The notes below the pieces were generated by a model, which worked only from the letters and a program-made list of their open reading frames with translations, searched no databases and had not been told where the DNA came from. 64,000 nucleotides of DNA. Origin: an uncultured Blautia sp. GTDB lineage: Bacteria > Bacillota > Clostridia > Lachnospirales > Lachnospiraceae. The stretch spans positions 6,630-70,629 of the forward strand of contig UQHF01000020.1 in assembly GCA_900540785.1 (NCBI GenBank), read 5' to 3'. Positions 25,684-34,789 of this stretch are shown here, piece after piece. How positions within the stretch are numbered: position 1 is the stretch's first letter; each line of letters opens with the position of its first letter. Both the position numbers and the translations under genes were made by a program.

Positions 25684-27285
25684 ATGTTTACACCAGAAAT
25701 GCTTGAATCTGTAAAAAAGGTGGAAGCAACAAGAGATGCGCGTATGGGCATGGAGCCGAGACGAATGACAGCAGAGGAAAAGGATGCCCTTCTGAAAGAA
25801 TTTCACCCGGATTACAGAGAAGACGGATTTGTAGAAATCAAAATCGGACCGAATAAAGGGCAGAAAGTTCCGGCAGAGCTTGGACATCTCCTTCATTCCA
25901 ACAGCCGCCTGTTGACAGATAAGGTAGATTTGAGTAAAGTAGATTATGAGACGGATGTACTGGTAATCGGAGGCGGCGGAGCAGGCGCTTCTGCTGCCAT
26001 CGAGGCACATGAAGCCGGTGCGGACGTTATGATTGTGACAAAGCTGCGTATTGGAGATGCCAATACTATGATGGCGGAGGGCGGAATCCAGGCTGCAGAT
26101 AAAGAAAACGATTCTCCTGTACAGCATTATCTTGATGCGTTCGGAGGCGGCCATTTTGCCGCAAGACCGGAGCTTTTAAAACGTCTTGTTATGGAAGCAC
26201 CGGATGCCATTCAGTGGTTAAATAAGCTTGGCGTTATGTTTGATAAAGATGAAGAAGGAAACATGGTAACAACACACGGAGGCGGAACTTCCAGAAAAAG
26301 AATGCACGCCTGCAAGGATTATTCCGGTGCGGAAATCATGCGTACTCTTCGCGATGAAGTCATTAACAGAGGAATCCCGGTTGTGGAATTTACTTCTGCA
26401 GTAGAGCTCATCAAAGACGAAAAAGGTCAGGTGGCAGGCGCTGTTCTCTTAAACATGGAGACAGAGGATTACATGGTGGCAAAAGCAAAAACAGTCATCA
26501 TTGCAACAGGAGGAGCCGGACGCCTTCATTACCAGAACTTCCCTACATCAAACCATTACGGCGCAACAGCAGACGGACTGGTTCTCGGCTATCGGGCAGG
26601 CGCACCTCTTCTTTACCAGGATACCATTCAGTATCACCCGACAGGAGTTGCATATCCGGCACAGATTTACGGCGCTCTTGTAACAGAGAAGGTTCGTTCT
26701 CTTGGAGCCATGCTTGTAAATGCAGAAGGTGAGGCATTTATGCACCCGCTGGAAACACGTGATGTTGCGGCTGCCTCCATTATCCGGGAATGTACAGACC
26801 GCCACAAAGGGGTAGAGACACCTCTTGGAAGCGGCGTATGGCTGGATACTCCGATGATCGAGAGAATCGGCGGAGAGGGAACGATTGAAAAGAGAATCCC
26901 GGCAATGCTCCGTATGTATATGAACTACGACATTGATATGAGAAAAGTGCCGATCCTTGTTTATCCGACTCTGCATTATCAGAACGGCGGACTGGAAATC
27001 GGAGGAGACGGATTTACAAAAGCCATTTCCAACCTTCTTGTTGCAGGTGAGGCAGTAGGAGGAATCCACGGAAGAAACCGTCTGATGGGAAATTCTCTTC
27101 TTGATATTATCGTATTCGGCAGAAATGCAGGAAAGGCGGCTGCTGCAAGAGCGAAAGAGGTAGAGCTTGGAACCATGAGTCTTTCTCATATTGAAAAGTA
27201 CGCAGAGGAACTTAAAGAAGCCGGTGTGGAATCTGAGGATGTTTCCCCGCTTCTTCTTCCAAAATACGCACGTCACGAGAGATAA
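25684..27285 (+). CDS. frdA: fumarate reductase flavoprotein subunit
   Basis: A 533-residue FAD enzyme that reduces fumarate to succinate. After an 80-residue N-terminal extension it has the FAD fold (DVLVIGGGGAGASAAIEAHEAG), MAEGGIQAA, the active-site HACKDYSG and QYHPTGVAYP, and the C-terminal LVAGEAVGGIHGRNRLMGNSL. The residues for dicarboxylate binding and proton transfer look intact. An AGGAGG precedes the ATG. Fumarase genes follow at once, so direction toward succinate is likely in fermentation. It is related to the TfrA/SdhA-type soluble enzymes. Confidence 0.88.
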   Translation: MFTPEMLESVKKVEATRDARMGMEPRRMTAEEKDALLKEFHPDYREDGFVEIKIGPNKGQKVPAELGHLLHSNSRLLTDKVDLSKVDYETDVLVIGGGGAGASAAIEAHEAGADVMIVTKLRIGDANTMMAEGGIQAADKENDSPVQHYLDAFGGGHFAARPELLKRLVMEAPDAIQWLNKLGVMFDKDEEGNMVTTHGGGTSRKRMHACKDYSGAEIMRTLRDEVINRGIPVVEFTSAVELIKDEKGQVAGAVLLNMETEDYMVAKAKTVIIATGGAGRLHYQNFPTSNHYGATADGLVLGYRAGAPLLYQDTIQYHPTGVAYPAQIYGALVTEKVRSLGAMLVNAEGEAFMHPLETRDVAAASIIRECTDRHKGVETPLGSGVWLDTPMIERIGGEGTIEKRIPAMLRMYMNYDIDMRKVPILVYPTLHYQNGGLEIGGDGFTKAISNLLVAGEAVGGIHGRNRLMGNSLLDIIVFGRNAGKAAAARAKEVELGTMSLSHIEKYAEELKEAGVESEDVSPLLLPKYARHER

Positions 27286-27299
27286 GGAGTGTGAAAGGA

Positions 27300-28142
27300 A
27301 TGCGTGAAATAGAAGTAAGCAGGCTTACAGATGTAATTGAAAAGCTTTGTATTGAAGCAAATAATCATCTTCCTGAAGATGTAAAATGCGCCATTAAAAA
27401 CTGCCGTGCCTGTGAGGACGGTGAAATTGCACAGGGAATCCTTGATAATATTATCGAAAATTTTGAAATCGCGGATGAGGAGAATGTTCCTATCTGTCAG
27501 GATACAGGAATGGCATGTGTCTTCCTGGAAATCGGACAGGACGTGCACTTTGTGGGAGGCGACCTGACGGAAGCGGTGAACGAAGGCGTGCGCCGCGGAT
27601 ATGATAAAGGGTATCTCCGTAAATCTGTTGTAAAAGACCCGGTAAGAAGAGGAAATACAGGAGACAATACGCCGGCAATGCTCTATACGGAAATTGTTCC
27701 GGGAGAGCAGGTAAAGGTTACGCTAGGACCGAAAGGCTTCGGAAGTGAAAATATGAGCGCGATCCGTATGTTCAAGCCGTCTGCAGGACTGCAGGGAATC
27801 AAGGATTTCATTCTTGAGACAGTGGAGACAGCAGGTCCGAACCCGTGTCCGCCTATGGTTGTAGGCGTGGGAATCGGCGGAACTTTTGACAAGGCTGCCC
27901 TTCTCGCAAAGAAGGCGCTTATGCGTCCTCTTGATTCTGAAAATCCGGATCCGTTCTATGCTGACCTTGAAAAAGAAATGCTGGAAAAAATCAATGAGCT
28001 TGGAATCGGACCTCAGGGCTTTGGCGGAAAGACAACTGCCATCGGACTGAATATTGAGACACTTCCAACCCACATTGCGGGAATGCCATGCGCGATCAAT
28101 ATCAACTGCCATGTGACCCGTCATAAAACGGAGGTGATATAA
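27300..28142 (+). CDS. fumA: class I fumarate hydratase, alpha (N-terminal) subunit
   Basis: A 280-residue [4Fe-4S] hydro-lyase subunit (PF05681) that interconverts malate and fumarate. Signatures are ENVPICQDTGMACVFLEIG with a cluster cysteine, RRGNTGDNTPAMLYTEIV, and GFGGKTTAIGLNI near the C-terminus. I prefer the ATG at 27300. The GTG at 27291 lies only 2 bases after AAGGAG. It is contiguous with the beta subunit. Symbols fumA/fumB here mean alpha and beta, not the E. coli isozymes. It would supply fumarate to FrdAB. Confidence 0.92.
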   Translation: MREIEVSRLTDVIEKLCIEANNHLPEDVKCAIKNCRACEDGEIAQGILDNIIENFEIADEENVPICQDTGMACVFLEIGQDVHFVGGDLTEAVNEGVRRGYDKGYLRKSVVKDPVRRGNTGDNTPAMLYTEIVPGEQVKVTLGPKGFGSENMSAIRMFKPSAGLQGIKDFILETVETAGPNPCPPMVVGVGIGGTFDKAALLAKKALMRPLDSENPDPFYADLEKEMLEKINELGIGPQGFGGKTTAIGLNIETLPTHIAGMPCAININCHVTRHKTEVI

Positions 28143-28712
28143 ATGGAGAGACGTATTACACTTCCTCTTACAGAGGAGCTTGCAAAATCTCTTCACGCAG
28201 GAGAGAGAGTTCTTTTGACAGGAACCATTTACACATCAAGAGATGCAGGACATAAGAGAATGTGCGAGGCTCTCGCAAAAGGAGAAGAGCTTCCTTTTGA
28301 CCCAACAGATGCCACTATTTATTATGTGGGTCCGACCCCTGCAAAACCGGGACAGGTGATCGGTTCCGCAGGTCCTACAACAAGCGGACGTATGGATGCC
28401 TATGCACCTACTATGATGTCTGTAGGCGCAAGAGGAATGATCGGAAAAGGTGCGCGTCTTCCTGAAGTTGTGGACGCCATGAAAAAATACAGCGGCGTAT
28501 ATTTCGGGGCAATCGGCGGAGCCGGAGCGCTTCTTGCAAAATGTATCAAAAAAGCGGAGCTGATCGCATATGAGGATCTTGGGGCAGAAGCCCTTCGTAA
28601 GCTTTATGTGGAAGATATGCCTCTTGTAGTCATTATTGACAGTGAAGGAAATAATCTCTATGAAGACGGCAGAGCAGAATACTTAAAAAAACAGGGAATG
28701 GAGAGACAGTAA
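28143..28712 (+). CDS. fumB: class I fumarate hydratase, beta (C-terminal) subunit
   Basis: A 189-residue partner of the alpha subunit (PF05683). Typical blocks are LLTGTIYTSRDAGHKRMCEAL, YYVGPTPAKPGQVIGSAGPTTSGRMD, MIGKGARLPEVVDAM and YFGAIGGAGALLAKCI. It starts on the base after the alpha stop codon, with GAGGTG just before. Some paralogues act as tartrate dehydratases. The surrounding mdh and frd genes favour fumarase. Confidence 0.92.
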   Translation: MERRITLPLTEELAKSLHAGERVLLTGTIYTSRDAGHKRMCEALAKGEELPFDPTDATIYYVGPTPAKPGQVIGSAGPTTSGRMDAYAPTMMSVGARGMIGKGARLPEVVDAMKKYSGVYFGAIGGAGALLAKCIKKAELIAYEDLGAEALRKLYVEDMPLVVIIDSEGNNLYEDGRAEYLKKQGMERQ

Positions 28713-28713
28713 A

Positions 28714-29394
28714 ATGAAAAAGATTCACTCTTCGAACATTCAGATGTCGGAGGCGTTTATCAACAATATGTTTCTTGCTTTTTCCGGCGGATTGCAGGAT
28801 GCTTATACCTATAATACGAGGGATGAGGTGTTTTCCAATGCTCAGACAGGAAATGTAGTTCTTATGAGCCAGCATATCATGTCCGGAGAGTGGATTGCTG
28901 CTCTTCATTATCTGTTTCCGTTGATTGCTTTTATCTTTGGAGTCATGGCGGCAGAGCAGATTCGGGGAAGAAGCAGGGAAGGAAGAATGCTTCACTGGAG
29001 GCAGGATGTTCTTTTCCATGAAATTATAATTCTCTTTATTGTGGGCTTCCTTCCTTCGAATTTAAATATTGTGGCAACTTTCCTTGTATCCTTTGCCTGT
29101 GCTATGCAGGTTCAGACATTCCGCAAGGTTCACGGATATGCGTATGCCAGCACCATGTGCATTGGAAATATGAGAAGCGGTACAGCAGCGCTCTCTGCTT
29201 ATTTCCGGGAAAAGAATCCGGAACTTTTAAAGAGTGCCTGCTACTACTTTGGAATTATCTTTTTCTTTGCTGTAGGAGCGGGAATTGGAGGCGTTCTTTC
29301 TCTGAAATATGGAATTCCGGTTATCTGGGTATCTTGTGGATGCCTGATTATCAGTTTTTGTTTAATGTTTGTGGAGAAACTGGGGCTGGAGTAG
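28714..29394 (+). CDS. DUF1275 (YoaK-like) membrane protein
   Basis: A 226-residue membrane protein with about six hydrophobic segments, matching the YoaK/DUF1275 family (PF06912), function unknown. Conserved pieces are FSGGLQDAYTYNTRDEVFSNAQTGNVVLMS near residues 22-52 and CAMQVQTFRKVHGYAYASTMCIGNMRSG. It starts 1 base after fumB, so it is co-transcribed. A link to dicarboxylate traffic would be speculation. The gap after it holds a promoter and a cobalamin riboswitch. Confidence 0.8.
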   Translation: MKKIHSSNIQMSEAFINNMFLAFSGGLQDAYTYNTRDEVFSNAQTGNVVLMSQHIMSGEWIAALHYLFPLIAFIFGVMAAEQIRGRSREGRMLHWRQDVLFHEIIILFIVGFLPSNLNIVATFLVSFACAMQVQTFRKVHGYAYASTMCIGNMRSGTAALSAYFREKNPELLKSACYYFGIIFFFAVGAGIGGVLSLKYGIPVIWVSCGCLIISFCLMFVEKLGLE

Positions 29395-29407
29395 AAAATA
29401 TTTCGAA

Positions 29408-29436
29408 TTGACATGTGGAGAAAAGTAGGATAAGAT
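29408..29436 (+). promoter_or_regulatory. promoter of the riboswitch-controlled corrinoid operon
   Basis: A perfect TTGACA (29408-29413), 17 bases, TAAGAT (29431-29436). Confidence 0.75.
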
Positions 29437-29462
29437 AGGAAAAGTATAAATGAATTAAGTTT

Positions 29463-29650
29463 ACTTGTTAAGTGCTCGAAAAGAGGTAAAAGGGAATCAG
29501 GTGAAAAGCCTGAACGGTCCGGCCACTGTAAACGGGGAGTGAAAGCAAAGCCATTGCGGAAGAAATTCTGTGAGAAGGCGCTGGAGCAATAATCCGTAAG
29601 TCAGGAAACCTGCTTGACAGGAACGATAGGAAGCTTCCGGTAAAGGCAAC
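29463..29650 (+). promoter_or_regulatory. cobalamin riboswitch 1
   Basis: Contains the conserved cobalamin aptamer core: GGGAATCAGGTGAAAAGCC then GGTCCGGCCACTGTAA (29492-29530) and the closing AGTCAGGAAACCTGC (29599-29613). It sits between a good promoter and the first ABC-transporter gene, with a terminator hairpin after it, so it should lower expression of the operon when adenosylcobalamin or a related corrinoid is bound. Confidence 0.9.
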
Positions 29651-29692
29651 CTGTTTGAGTAAAATCCGATACTATACGTGTATTTTATTTTG

Positions 29693-29723
29693 GACATCTG
29701 CTTTTGGGCAGATGTCTTTTTTT
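29693..29723 (+). terminator. riboswitch expression-platform terminator
   Basis: GACATCTGC pairs with GCAGATGTC around a 6-base loop, followed by seven T. It lies about 70 bases before the first start codon. Confidence 0.85.
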
Positions 29724-29791
29724 AGTTTCGGCAGTAAAGGAAGAGCTTTGGAAGGATGCGTCCGCATGAAAAAATGAAAAGGAGAAAACAA

Positions 29792-30796
29792 ATGAAAATC
29801 AGAAACAAATTAGTGGGAAGCATGCTGGCAGTAACAATGGGTGTAAGTTTAACTGTATGTGGGTCAGGATTTCCTGTAATGGCAGAGGAAAAGACAGAGG
29901 CAGCAGAAAAAACAGAAGAAGCAGAGGGATTCCCGTTTACTTTGAAAACAAAGGACGATGCAGAAGTAACCTTTACTCATGTTCCGGAAAAAGTTCTTGC
30001 AGTAAATGCAAATGCAGGCGACCAGTTAATGGCAATGGGACTCGGAGATAAAATTATCGGAAGAGCATATACGAACTCTAAAATTAACCCGAAATGGAAT
30101 GATGAATATGAGAAAATTGCTAATCTTGGAGATGGAGCACTTTCTTTAGAAACAATTCTTGCTCAGGAACCGGATTTTGTATATGGCCGTTCCAGTGCTT
30201 TCAGTGAAAAAAATAATACAACTCATGATACGCTGAGCCAATACGGGATTATGTCTCTTTCTTCTATTGAGGGATATACATTAGGGGCAGATGTGGATGT
30301 AGTATATGAAGATTTCTATAATCTGGGACGCATTTTTGATATGGAAGAAAAAGCAGAGCAGATTGTAAATGATATGAAAGAGCAGATAGAAACAGTTGAA
30401 AAAGCAGTGGAAGGTACAGACACAGTTAAAGCTTTCGTTTATGATATGGCGCAGGAAGGCGGCGCATATACATGCGGAGATAACTTTACAGCAAAACTGA
30501 TGGAGCATGCTGGCGGAGAGAATATTTTTAAAGATATGGAAGAAACCTGGGCCAATGTAAGCTGGGAAGAAGTGGTAGAAAGAGCTCCGGAAGTTATTGT
30601 AGTCAATAATTATGGCGATATTTCTCTGGAACAGAAAATGAAAGAACTGAAAGAAAATCCAGCGCTTGCAGATGTCCCGGCAATCAAAGAGGATCGTATT
30701 ATATCTGTAAATCTTTGTGAAGTATTTGCCAGCTCTATGACAGGGGATACTATTGAAAAATTTGCAGAAGCTTTCCATCCGGAATGCTTTGAGTAG
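29792..30796 (+). CDS. ABC transporter substrate-binding protein, corrinoid/iron-complex type (first set)
   Basis: A 334-residue periplasmic-binding-like protein (PF01497 fold, BtuF/FepB type). I chose ATG 29792 because AAAAGGAG precedes it and the signal peptide begins there. Twelve codons of frame upstream lack one. The exported N-terminus has SLTVCGSG, a cysteine with an unusual Val at -1 for a lipobox, then VMAEE. PEKVLAVNANAGDQLMAMGLGDKIIG opens the mature domain. The cobalamin riboswitch argues for a corrinoid substrate. Siderophore or heme are the alternatives. Confidence 0.82.
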   Translation: MKIRNKLVGSMLAVTMGVSLTVCGSGFPVMAEEKTEAAEKTEEAEGFPFTLKTKDDAEVTFTHVPEKVLAVNANAGDQLMAMGLGDKIIGRAYTNSKINPKWNDEYEKIANLGDGALSLETILAQEPDFVYGRSSAFSEKNNTTHDTLSQYGIMSLSSIEGYTLGADVDVVYEDFYNLGRIFDMEEKAEQIVNDMKEQIETVEKAVEGTDTVKAFVYDMAQEGGAYTCGDNFTAKLMEHAGGENIFKDMEETWANVSWEEVVERAPEVIVVNNYGDISLEQKMKELKENPALADVPAIKEDRIISVNLCEVFASSMTGDTIEKFAEAFHPECFE

Positions 30797-30804
30797 TATG
30801 TGGC

Positions 30805-31878
30805 ATGAAAAAATTTTGTAAATTCGTAAAAAACCATACGGGGCTCTGCTCGGGAATTTTAATTGTAGTATTATTGTGCTCGGTTGTTCTGGGAGTAGGT
30901 CTTGGACCGGTAAGAATCCCTTTTACAGATGTGTGGAAAATAATCTTTCATAATCTGCTTGGATTTGTGGGAGCGGGAGATGTTGTTTCACTGGAAGGAA
31001 TCCGTGAGAGTACAGGTAATATTGTCTGGTTTTTAAGATTACCCAGAGTTATTCTGGGTGGCCTTGTAGGAGCGTCTCTGACTCTTGCGGGAGTGGGAAT
31101 GCAGGCATTTACAAAGAATCCTCTGGCAGATCCGTATGTTTTGGGTATTTCGTCAGGAGCTTCTCTGGGTGCAGTTCTTGTGATGGTTGCAGGCTTGAAT
31201 GTGCCTTTTGCAGCAGCAGTGGGAATTCCGCTTGGCGCGTTTTTGGGCGCATTGCTTTCTATGGTTCTGGTTTATATTTTGGCAGCAGGGGGGAATACAG
31301 TGACTCCTGTTCGTCTGGTTCTGGTTGGGGTAGCAGTCTCATCTATGTTTGGAGCGTTTACAAATTATATTGTGTATACTGCGCCGGATGATGCCTCTGT
31401 AAGAGAAGCTACATTTTGGATGTTAGGAGGATTTGGAAGTGCAAAGTGGTCAGATGTTCCGATTCTTGCGATTTTTATTTTGCCAGCTTTTTTCATCTTG
31501 CTATATTTTTCAAAATCCTTGAATGCCATGTTGATGGGAGAGCATTCAGCTATTACCTTAGGCGTAGATTTAAATCTGGTGCGGCGCGTACTGATTGTTG
31601 TGACTGCTATTCTTACAGCATCTTCTGTGGCTGTAAGCGGATGTATCGGATTTGTAGGGCTTGTAATACCACATCTTGTACGTTCAGTTGTGGGAGCAGA
31701 TCACAGAAAGCTTCTTCCTATTGCCACACTATGTGGCGCTGTATTTATGATATGGGTGGATGTAGGAGCAAGGATGATACATCCTCCAACAGAAATTCCA
31801 GTGGGAATCCTTACAGCATTTCTGGGAGCGCCTTTATTCCTCTGGATGGTAAAAGTGCGCCGCTATGAATTTAAGTGA
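30805..31878 (+). CDS. FecCD/BtuC-type ABC permease (first set)
   Basis: A 357-residue membrane protein of the BtuC/FecCD family (PF01032) with about ten hydrophobic segments. Markers are WFLRLPRVILGGLVGASLTLAGVGMQ, NPLADPYVLGISSGASLGA, and the coupling loop GCIGFVGLVIPHLVRSVVGADHRKLLP. It lies 8 bases after the binding-protein gene and has a weak ribosome site, so it probably depends on coupling. It forms an importer with the next ATPase. Confidence 0.9.
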   Translation: MKKFCKFVKNHTGLCSGILIVVLLCSVVLGVGLGPVRIPFTDVWKIIFHNLLGFVGAGDVVSLEGIRESTGNIVWFLRLPRVILGGLVGASLTLAGVGMQAFTKNPLADPYVLGISSGASLGAVLVMVAGLNVPFAAAVGIPLGAFLGALLSMVLVYILAAGGNTVTPVRLVLVGVAVSSMFGAFTNYIVYTAPDDASVREATFWMLGGFGSAKWSDVPILAIFILPAFFILLYFSKSLNAMLMGEHSAITLGVDLNLVRRVLIVVTAILTASSVAVSGCIGFVGLVIPHLVRSVVGADHRKLLPIATLCGAVFMIWVDVGARMIHPPTEIPVGILTAFLGAPLFLWMVKVRRYEFK

Positions 31879-31892
31879 CAGGGGGGAGAAAA

Positions 31893-32654
31893 ATGCTTCA
31901 GGTGGAAAATCTTTCTTTTAAAATAAAAGAAAAGAAGATTCTGAAACAGGCAGGATTCCAGGTGCATGAAGGCGAGTTTGTAGGAATAATTGGTCCCAAT
32001 GGAAGTGGAAAATCCACTCTTTTAAAAAATGTATACAAAGTTTTGAAACCACAGGAAGGAAAAATTATGTTTATGAACCGGGATTTGCTTACTATGAGCA
32101 ACCGGGAAATGGCACAGCAGCTTGCTGTTGTAATTCAGGAACAGGAAGCGAGTTTTGACTTTACGGTGGAAGAAGTAGTTATGATGGGGCGTCATGCAAA
32201 GAAAAAAATGATGGAATCTGAAAATGAGGCGGACAGAGAAATCGTTCATCAGACTTTACGGGCGACAGGGCTTTATGAAATTCGTGAACAGAGTTTTATT
32301 ACTTTATCCGGCGGAGAAAAGCAGAGAGCCTTTATCGCCAGAGCGCTTGTGCAGGATACTCCGTGTTTGATCCTTGATGAACCGACGAATCATCTGGATA
32401 TTAAATATCAGCTGGAACTGATGGACCTTGTAAAAAACCTGGGAAAAACAGTAGTTGCAGTCATTCACGATCTGAATATTGCCGCTATGTACTGTGACAG
32501 ATTATATGCTTTAAAAGATGGGAAAGTTGTAAATGCGGGAATTCCGGCTGAAGTTCTGACACCGGAATTTATCCGGGAGGTTTATGAGGTGGAAGCAGAG
32601 ATTGTCACAGACAAAAAGGGACAGAAGCGGATTTTATATTATTCCGGTAAATGA
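31893..32654 (+). CDS. BtuD/FecE-type ABC ATPase (first set)
   Basis: A 253-residue ATPase with Walker A GPNGSGKSTLL, Q-loop in VIQEQEASFDF, signature LSGGEKQRAFIARALVQ, Walker B CLILDEPTNHLDI and switch His in VIHDLN. ATG 31893 is chosen because of AGGGGGGAG just before. A GTG at 31875 overlaps the permease stop but lacks a site. It completes the first import system. Confidence 0.9.
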   Translation: MLQVENLSFKIKEKKILKQAGFQVHEGEFVGIIGPNGSGKSTLLKNVYKVLKPQEGKIMFMNRDLLTMSNREMAQQLAVVIQEQEASFDFTVEEVVMMGRHAKKKMMESENEADREIVHQTLRATGLYEIREQSFITLSGGEKQRAFIARALVQDTPCLILDEPTNHLDIKYQLELMDLVKNLGKTVVAVIHDLNIAAMYCDRLYALKDGKVVNAGIPAEVLTPEFIREVYEVEAEIVTDKKGQKRILYYSGK

Positions 32655-32672
32655 GAAGAAAGGAAAAGAAAA

Positions 32673-33752
32673 ATGAGAAAATCAATGTGGAAACGGACAA
32701 CAGCAGCTTTGACAGCTGCAATGCTGGGAGCCTTTGCTATGCCTGTAATGGCAGCAGAGGAGAGTACAGAGGGAACAAGAGAGGTCACAGATGCAGCGGG
32801 AAATGTAGTTGAAGTTCCGGAAAATATTTCTAAAATTGCAGTAACACCACTCCCCTGGTCTTCTGTTATTTATGCAATAGACGGAACATCCGAGAGAATG
32901 GTGTCTATTAATCCGGGAGCGATCAGTGCATATACAGGAAATTTTTTAGAAAAGATGGATCCGGAATATGGACAGATTGATTCCACAGCTATAGGAAAAG
33001 ATTTTTCCATTAATATGGAAGAGATGGTGGAGATGGGAGTGGAAGCTGTTGTTATCTGGGATTACCAGGAAGACGAGGCAAAGCAGTTAAAAGAGTTGGG
33101 AATTGCCCCTGTTATGGTGAAAAATGAAACGGTGGAAGAACTTCAGGAAAGTTTTCGTGCGATAGGGGAACTGCTGGGAAAAGAAGACAGAGCGCAGCAG
33201 TTTATTGATCTGTACGAAGATACATACGAAAAAATAAAATCTTATCAGGATAAGATAGAAAGTGCAGAAAAACCGAAGGTTCTTTATCTGAGAAATTCAG
33301 AACTGAAGCTGCAGGGAAATGATAACTTTATTAAAGAGGCTCTGGAGCTGGCAGGGGCGGATAATGTAGCGGCAGAAAATTCAGATATTACGATGGAAGA
33401 AATCCTGGAAATCAATCCGGATATTATCCTTTTGAGCTGGTTTGACGAGTTTACACCGGAAGATTTATATAATAACACCATTGACGGGCAGGACTGGAGC
33501 AATGTAAAAGCTGTTCAGGATAAACGGGTATATAAAACTCCTATTGGAATTTACCGTTGGGACGCGCCGGGAGTAGAAACGCCGCTTATGATGGAGTGGC
33601 TGGCATCCCTGATCCAGCCTGAGGTTTTTTCAGATATTGATATTCGTAAAGAGGTAGCTGATTATTTTAAAACATATTTCGAATATGAGCTTACAGATGA
33701 AGATGTATCACAGATTATGAGTGATGATTTTAACAAGAATAGTGCGAAATAA
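32673..33752 (+). CDS. ABC transporter substrate-binding protein (second set)
   Basis: A 359-residue PF01497-type binding protein only distantly similar to the first one. The signal peptide ends at PVMA-AEE. The mature protein lacks any N-terminal cysteine, which is unusual for a Gram-positive binding protein, so its surface retention is unclear. Recognisable parts are REVTDAAGNVVEVPENISKIAV, MEEMVEMGVEAVVIW and EEILEINPDIILLSW. It is in the same operon and under the same riboswitch as the first set. Confidence 0.82.
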   Translation: MRKSMWKRTTAALTAAMLGAFAMPVMAAEESTEGTREVTDAAGNVVEVPENISKIAVTPLPWSSVIYAIDGTSERMVSINPGAISAYTGNFLEKMDPEYGQIDSTAIGKDFSINMEEMVEMGVEAVVIWDYQEDEAKQLKELGIAPVMVKNETVEELQESFRAIGELLGKEDRAQQFIDLYEDTYEKIKSYQDKIESAEKPKVLYLRNSELKLQGNDNFIKEALELAGADNVAAENSDITMEEILEINPDIILLSWFDEFTPEDLYNNTIDGQDWSNVKAVQDKRVYKTPIGIYRWDAPGVETPLMMEWLASLIQPEVFSDIDIRKEVADYFKTYFEYELTDEDVSQIMSDDFNKNSAK

Positions 33753-33769
33753 AGGAAAGGCAGAGCCTT

Positions 33770-34789
33770 ATGAGAAGAAAAGAGAAAAAGTACAGAATGA
33801 TTTTTGCGGCGCTGCTTCTCATTGTGACAGGACTTGTGATAATAGCGATTGGTCTGGGGAGATATTATATCTCCCCCATTGACGTTATAAAGATACTTTT
33901 ATCTAAAGTGATTCATATAGAACCTGACTGGGAGGCACAGGCAGAAAGTGTGATATTTACACTGCGGCTGCCTAGAATATCCGGTGCACTTCTTGTTGGG
34001 GCAGCGCTATCCCTGTCCGGTGCAGCTTATCAGGGCGTGTTTAAAAATCCGCTGGTGGCTCCTGATATGCTGGGAGTATCTGCAGGCGCCTGTGTGGGAG
34101 CTTCTTTGGCAATTCTTATGCAGTTTGGGCAGACGGAGATTCAGATTATGGCTTTTGCAGGGGGAATTGTGGCAGTTGCAGCCGCCTCTTTTATTCCTAA
34201 AATGATGCGGAATCATTCTATGATGACGCTGGTTCTGGCAGGTGTTATTGTGGGCGGACTTATGAATTCTCTTCTCGGACTTTTGAAATATCTGGCTGAT
34301 CCGGATACCCAGCTTGCTTCTATCACTCACTGGCAGATGGGAAGCTTAAGTACAGTAGTATGGCGCGACATAGCCTGCGTGGGTCCTGTGATCTTCATTT
34401 CAGCAGGTATTCTCATAGCCGTGAGATGGAGGATCAACATTATGTCTCTTGGGGAAGGAGAAGCAAGATCTCTGGGAACCGATATAAAAAAAGCAAGAGG
34501 TCTTGTGATCATCTGCGCCACAGCGCTTACAGCAAGTGCTGTATGTATCAGCGGGACGATCGGGTGGATTGGTCTTGTAATTCCACATTTGGGAAGAATG
34601 CTCACAGGTCCGGACAACAGAAGGCTGATACCGGTATCGGCAGTGCTGGGAGCTGGTTTTCTTTTGCTGATCGATACAGCTGCAAGAAATCTTACGAGCG
34701 CGGAACTTCCTCTCAGTATTTTGACAGGACTTGTGGGAGCGCCGTTTTATTTTTATTTACTTGTAAGACAGAGGATGAAGGTAGCATGA
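33770..34789 (+). CDS. FecCD/BtuC-type ABC permease (second set)
   Basis: A 339-residue permease of the same family as the first (FTLRLPRISGALLVGAALSLSGAAYQGVFKNPLVAPDMLGVSAGA, then SGTIGWIGLVIPHLGRMLTGPDNRRLIP). The stop overlaps the next start as ATGA. Having two full systems of one family in one operon suggests two related substrates, for example a complete corrinoid and an incomplete one. Confidence 0.9.
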   Translation: MRRKEKKYRMIFAALLLIVTGLVIIAIGLGRYYISPIDVIKILLSKVIHIEPDWEAQAESVIFTLRLPRISGALLVGAALSLSGAAYQGVFKNPLVAPDMLGVSAGACVGASLAILMQFGQTEIQIMAFAGGIVAVAAASFIPKMMRNHSMMTLVLAGVIVGGLMNSLLGLLKYLADPDTQLASITHWQMGSLSTVVWRDIACVGPVIFISAGILIAVRWRINIMSLGEGEARSLGTDIKKARGLVIICATALTASAVCISGTIGWIGLVIPHLGRMLTGPDNRRLIPVSAVLGAGFLLLIDTAARNLTSAELPLSILTGLVGAPFYFYLLVRQRMKVA

